Shown here: positions 60,920 to 64,000 of the stretch, in pieces | Position numbering within the stretch: position 1 is the first letter of the stretch | How the letters are laid out: every line of letters begins with the position of its first letter | Source of the DNA: Gentiana macrophylla | Taxonomy: Eukaryota; Streptophyta; Magnoliopsida; Gentianales; Gentianaceae | Direction of reading: 5' to 3' | DNA length: 64,000 bases | Assembly (NCBI GenBank): GCA_026214975.1 | Contig: CM047808.1 | Span: 59,670,583 to 59,734,582, forward strand | Program-made: the position numbers and the translations under genes | Notes under the pieces: generated by a model | What the model was told of the DNA's origin: nothing | Databases searched by the model: none | Seen by the model: only the letters and a program-made list of their open reading frames with translations

Positions 60920-61780
60920 TAGATGAACATCCGGGAGTATCCACCGGAAGTAATCCTAATCGAGAATCACGAGATGGAAAAATCTCGCCAAGAGCAAATT
61001 CAGGCACGTGATTTGGCTTGGATACAAAGGTGAGAGATAACCAGTGCAAATGGTAGCGGTTTTCCCCTATTACGCCTTTCTACCGCAAAATTAATTGCGC
61101 CTTAAAAATCAAAACTCCCCAATCAATGTATGCTCCTACGGTTAATGCATATAACAAAGAAAGATCTCATCATCCGTAACCCCATAAAAATCTCTAGTTG
61201 GATAGATCCGAGAATTAATGAAGCGCTTCCACGCCTTAAATGAGGGGTAAAGCCAGAGTTGAGGAATCATAGTTATGATCAAACAACGGAAACACGAATC
61301 GAAAGGCTTCTGCAGACGATTTACAACATTATACGCATCCCCAAGTTCCCAAAGAAACTCTCAAGTGTGGGTTTCGATCAAAAGTACATGGTGGAATTTG
61401 ATAGATTTGATTTATGATGACTGGTGAAAATGAAATAACGATTCCCCTAATCGTAATAAGTTGAGATGAGGCTATCGTCGTTATCTCAAATTGAGAGACG
61501 CAAAGAAATCTCTAACAATCGAAATGTTTATTCGACCTCCGGGAGTCCTTATCAACTTTTTCCACCCGCAACCTCGGATTAGATTACGCCCCATTGATCA
61601 ATTTTTTCAGGTGTTTAAGCCTTTCTCCATCGTAATAGGAGAACGGACGAAATTTAGATGTCTCGGGACGTTATTATGAAAACAAGAGGCATGCCCTTCG
61701 GGAACCACACCATCAGCGATGTGGTTCAGAACTATTAACCGAGGAGAGGAGCGGTTAGACATTTCGACAAAGAGATTTAA
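60920..61780 (-). pseudogene. Gypsy-3 accessory ORF B (plant transposon protein-like), broken
   Basis: Minus strand. An ATG at about 61762 opens a short frame (M-S-N-R-S-S-P-R-L-I). After frameshifts, I-V-R-D-F-F-A-S-L-N-L (about 61490-61530) and G-K-P-L-P-F-A-L-V-I-S-H-L (about 61030-61070) follow. These are the start and the later helical part of the putative plant transposon protein domain. It lies directly downstream of a TATA box (61838-61845) and palindrome array. Many stops; function unknown. Confidence 0.55.
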
Positions 61781-61898
61781 ACTAAGCTAGATAGAAGGAA
61801 AGAAAGAATGAGCAAAGTTCAAGGTCGCCGCTTTCCTTTTATAGAAATAAATCTATCAAGCAAAAGTAGAAAAATCTCTTTCGCGCTTTTGTACTTGC

Positions 61899-61996
61899 CG
61901 GATCGATCCGAGAAAGGGCCGGATCGATCCGGCCTCGAACTAGTAATGTCAGTCGGTATTTCAGTCGGATCGATCCGTAAAGGTCGGATCGATCCG
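61899..61996. promoter_or_regulatory. Second array of four CGGATCGATCCG palindromes
   Basis: Perfect copies at 61899-61910, 61920-61931, 61966-61977 and 61985-61996 (start spacing 21, 46 and 19 bp). The first two, with their spacer, are identical over 35 bp to 58576-58610. A minus-strand TATA (TATAAAAG) lies at 61838-61845, about 54 bp downstream, followed by ORF B. Confidence 0.9.
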
Positions 61997-62281
61997 AACA
62001 CTACCGCTCACGGACAGAGTTGATTTTGCTTGTAAAATGTCTAGATTTTTCTAGGGGACAAGTTTTCTTCCTATTTATTTTTTTTTTCTTTTTCATTTTC
62101 ATTGTGTTATAACGATAAATTTTACTACACGATACGTAATACCAAAATATGTAACTAAAACATGAAGATCGATTAAAAATAAAATCCAACCAAAATCAAA
62201 ATAACCTAAAATTTTACTTAAAACGAAATTGTACTTAAAAATAAAATGTTTCAATGTCAAAAATCATGGAATGTTTAAAAA

Positions 62282-63790
62282 TCACTCCTCTTCATCACTC
62301 AGCTCGACGTGGCTTGAACTTGGCATAGCTTGAGAACGGGTCGATTCTTGGGATGGATCTTGAAAATAAGTTGACATCCGCACCGAACTATCTAGTCCCA
62401 TCGAGCTCATCTCTCTCGTGATATCAGAAAAAGTGCTTCCCCATCTCGTCGTGGTATGGCCAAATGATCCAGATCCAGTCCATTCTCGATGTCGCACCGC
62501 CGTAGTACTCGCCGAAAAATCTCCTACACCACTAGTTTGAAATCCAAAAGAATGTGGCATTTGTTGGAAGTCCGAGTGAGGTGGCATCGGTGGAATGAAA
62601 TCGGGCAAGGTATAAGGCTGGGTTTGGCATTCATGGAATATCCATCTCGGCATAGGTAGGGTTTTGCAGTATATTCATTTGATATAAACCTCGTATGCCT
62701 TGACGTAAATCTTCAGACCATAATTTATTCCTTTCCGCAAAAACAGCCATATTGGCATTAGCACGATGAACATCATAGGCCATGGATTGAAACATGTCGT
62801 AAGTGATGGTATTCGAAATTGAGTTTGAGTTTGACTGGATGAAGGAGGGACAAAGAAAGTGGATGGAGTAGGCCGAGGTCGTTGACGGTTAGGGTCCAAA
62901 AGTTTATTCTTCCCGCCGCCTAAGTGGTAAACTAGGACCTATAAGTGTGTCATCCACCATCATCAAATTATCATTTGGGAGCTCAGAACTCCTATCGACG
63001 ACACAAGGAAGAAATAAAACACGGAAAAGGCATGTGATCGTCTGGGTCTAGCGATCCAGGCAAATTCCTTGGCCCTTCTACACATTACTCGCCTATATCC
63101 ACAGTACATCATTAACTATAGCCCAAGCAATACACAAATCCTCTTTACCAAAAGATGTAAAATGCCGAGTCGGGTAAAAGAGTGTGGACTGATAAAACGC
63201 TTAATGGCTTTCATATCCCGGATACATTTCCCATAGGAAAACTCGTTTTCATGCCACGGCAAGTGGGATCTAACTCATTCGGGCTACCGCAACAATATGA
63301 TCAAAGTCCGCTGCTCATCCAAATTCCAAATCGTATAATAATCCTCATTCTCCGGTATATCAGGAATACCATAATAGCATTAATAATGTGAGGAGTAAAC
63401 GGCACTTTCCTAGTTCTCCAGGTTGACAGAGGTTAACTCACCTTCATCCGTAGCATTATGAGTTGCTACCAGAGAATAAAATTCAGCTACTAAGGTGGTG
63501 TTAATTTCTCCCGACCTTAAATCAAGCTAATTCCATCCAATGCCTCCTTTCAAAAATATCTTTTACCTCCCTTCCCAAATCTTTGAAGTCTAAGCCCCTC
63601 TCTATTGCAACTAAACACTGTCCAAATTTATTTTTCAATGCTTTCTTAGCTGCAGCAGACGCGGTTCTTTCAAAACTAACTGCCAATTCTTCTTCTGTTA
63701 AAGGCCTAGTTTCTATAACTGGAATTTGGGTAGGGATATGCGGTTTATGCGTTTTTACTAGCTTTCGATGATTCGGTCATTCTACGATAA
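62282..63790 (-). pseudogene. Gypsy-3 accessory ORF A (plant transposon protein-like), frameshifted
   Basis: Minus strand, starting near 63780. P-L-T-E-E-E-L-A-V-S-F-E-R-T-A-S, then A-E-F-Y-S-L-V-A-T-H-N (the FYA-type start), P-F-T-P-H-I-I-N-A-I-M. It continues with shifts through V-V-D-R-S-S-E-L-P-N, S-M-A-Y-D-V-H-R-A-N-A-N-M-A-V-F and a Ser/Pro/Gln-rich tail ending S-D-E-E-E at 62282. About 500 residues in all. The layout (N-terminal globular domain, helical part, disordered acidic C-terminus) fits proteins encoded beside gypsy gag-pol in dicots. No known catalytic site. Confidence 0.6.
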
Positions 63791-64000
63791 TGACAAAATA
63801 ACAAACAACACGTAACAACAAAACGACACAAAACAACAAAGACAAATGTGAGTGACAAAACAGTTGAAAATAAAAATTGCAAAAAAAAAAAACGAAATTA
63901 AGAAAATAAGTGACTACAATGTTACCTTACAAAGCTTAAAAAGGTTGAAATTTGGCCGGAAAAGATGGAAATTTCGCTGGAATAAAAGTTGAAGCTTCTC

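Overview
The window is nuclear DNA from a flowering plant, almost certainly a eudicot. It carries eight spliced exons of an alcohol-dehydrogenase-like gene with GT/AG introns, several layers of nested LTR retrotransposons, L1-type LINE pieces, and about 19.8 kb of decayed organelle DNA (mitochondrial rpl16-rps3 and rrn26, then plastid trnI-CAU, ycf2 and ndhF). The organelle genes are full of stops and indels, and one has a LINE with a target-site duplication next to it. That points to nuclear organelle insertions (NUMT/NUPT) rather than a working organelle genome.

Left part (1-12.3 kb): a minus-strand Copia element (Copia-1, long LTR at 7555-9265, initiator-Met-type primer binding site) is inserted in the integrase of a second minus-strand Copia element (Copia-2, 5' LTR at 11865-12298). 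Copia-2 also carries a 364-bp MITE in its gag with a perfect 3-bp target duplication. Copia-2 itself appears to sit in an intron of the ADH-like gene, whose exons 3-10 follow at 12599-15475 on the plus strand with no visible damage; exons 1-2 are not in the window.

Middle (16.5-42 kb): a plus-strand Copia element of the same family as Copia-1 (Copia-3, LTR at 16471-17695) runs from gag to integrase up to about 21.1 kb and resumes with its pre-RT linker and reverse transcriptase at about 41 kb. Between them lies the organelle block: a 0.67-kb direct repeat flanking rpl16/rps3 and a LINE endonuclease fragment, a full-length rrn26 (minus strand), about 7 kb of unassigned probably mitochondrial spacer holding a 5'-truncated LINE with a 14-bp target duplication, and a 4.3-kb plastid piece ending in a ycf2/ndhF fusion.

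Right part (42-64 kb): Ty3/gypsy remnants (LTR at 41943-43037, protease, and ORFs resembling the putative plant transposon protein family) are interrupted by a complete-looking 9-kb non-autonomous Copia-type element (44794-53822) with two LTRs, PBS, PPT and a 5-bp target duplication but no recognisable pol. The last 6.5 kb is a minus-strand gypsy-like unit with two broken accessory ORFs and two matching arrays of a 12-bp palindrome placed upstream of TATA boxes.

The only likely functional host gene is the ADH-like gene. I see no clear new defence or metabolic system. The most unusual signals are the organelle block inside a Copia element, the paired palindrome arrays, and the tandem hairpin units inside the non-autonomous element. 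Family names rest on motifs recognised by eye; no search was run.
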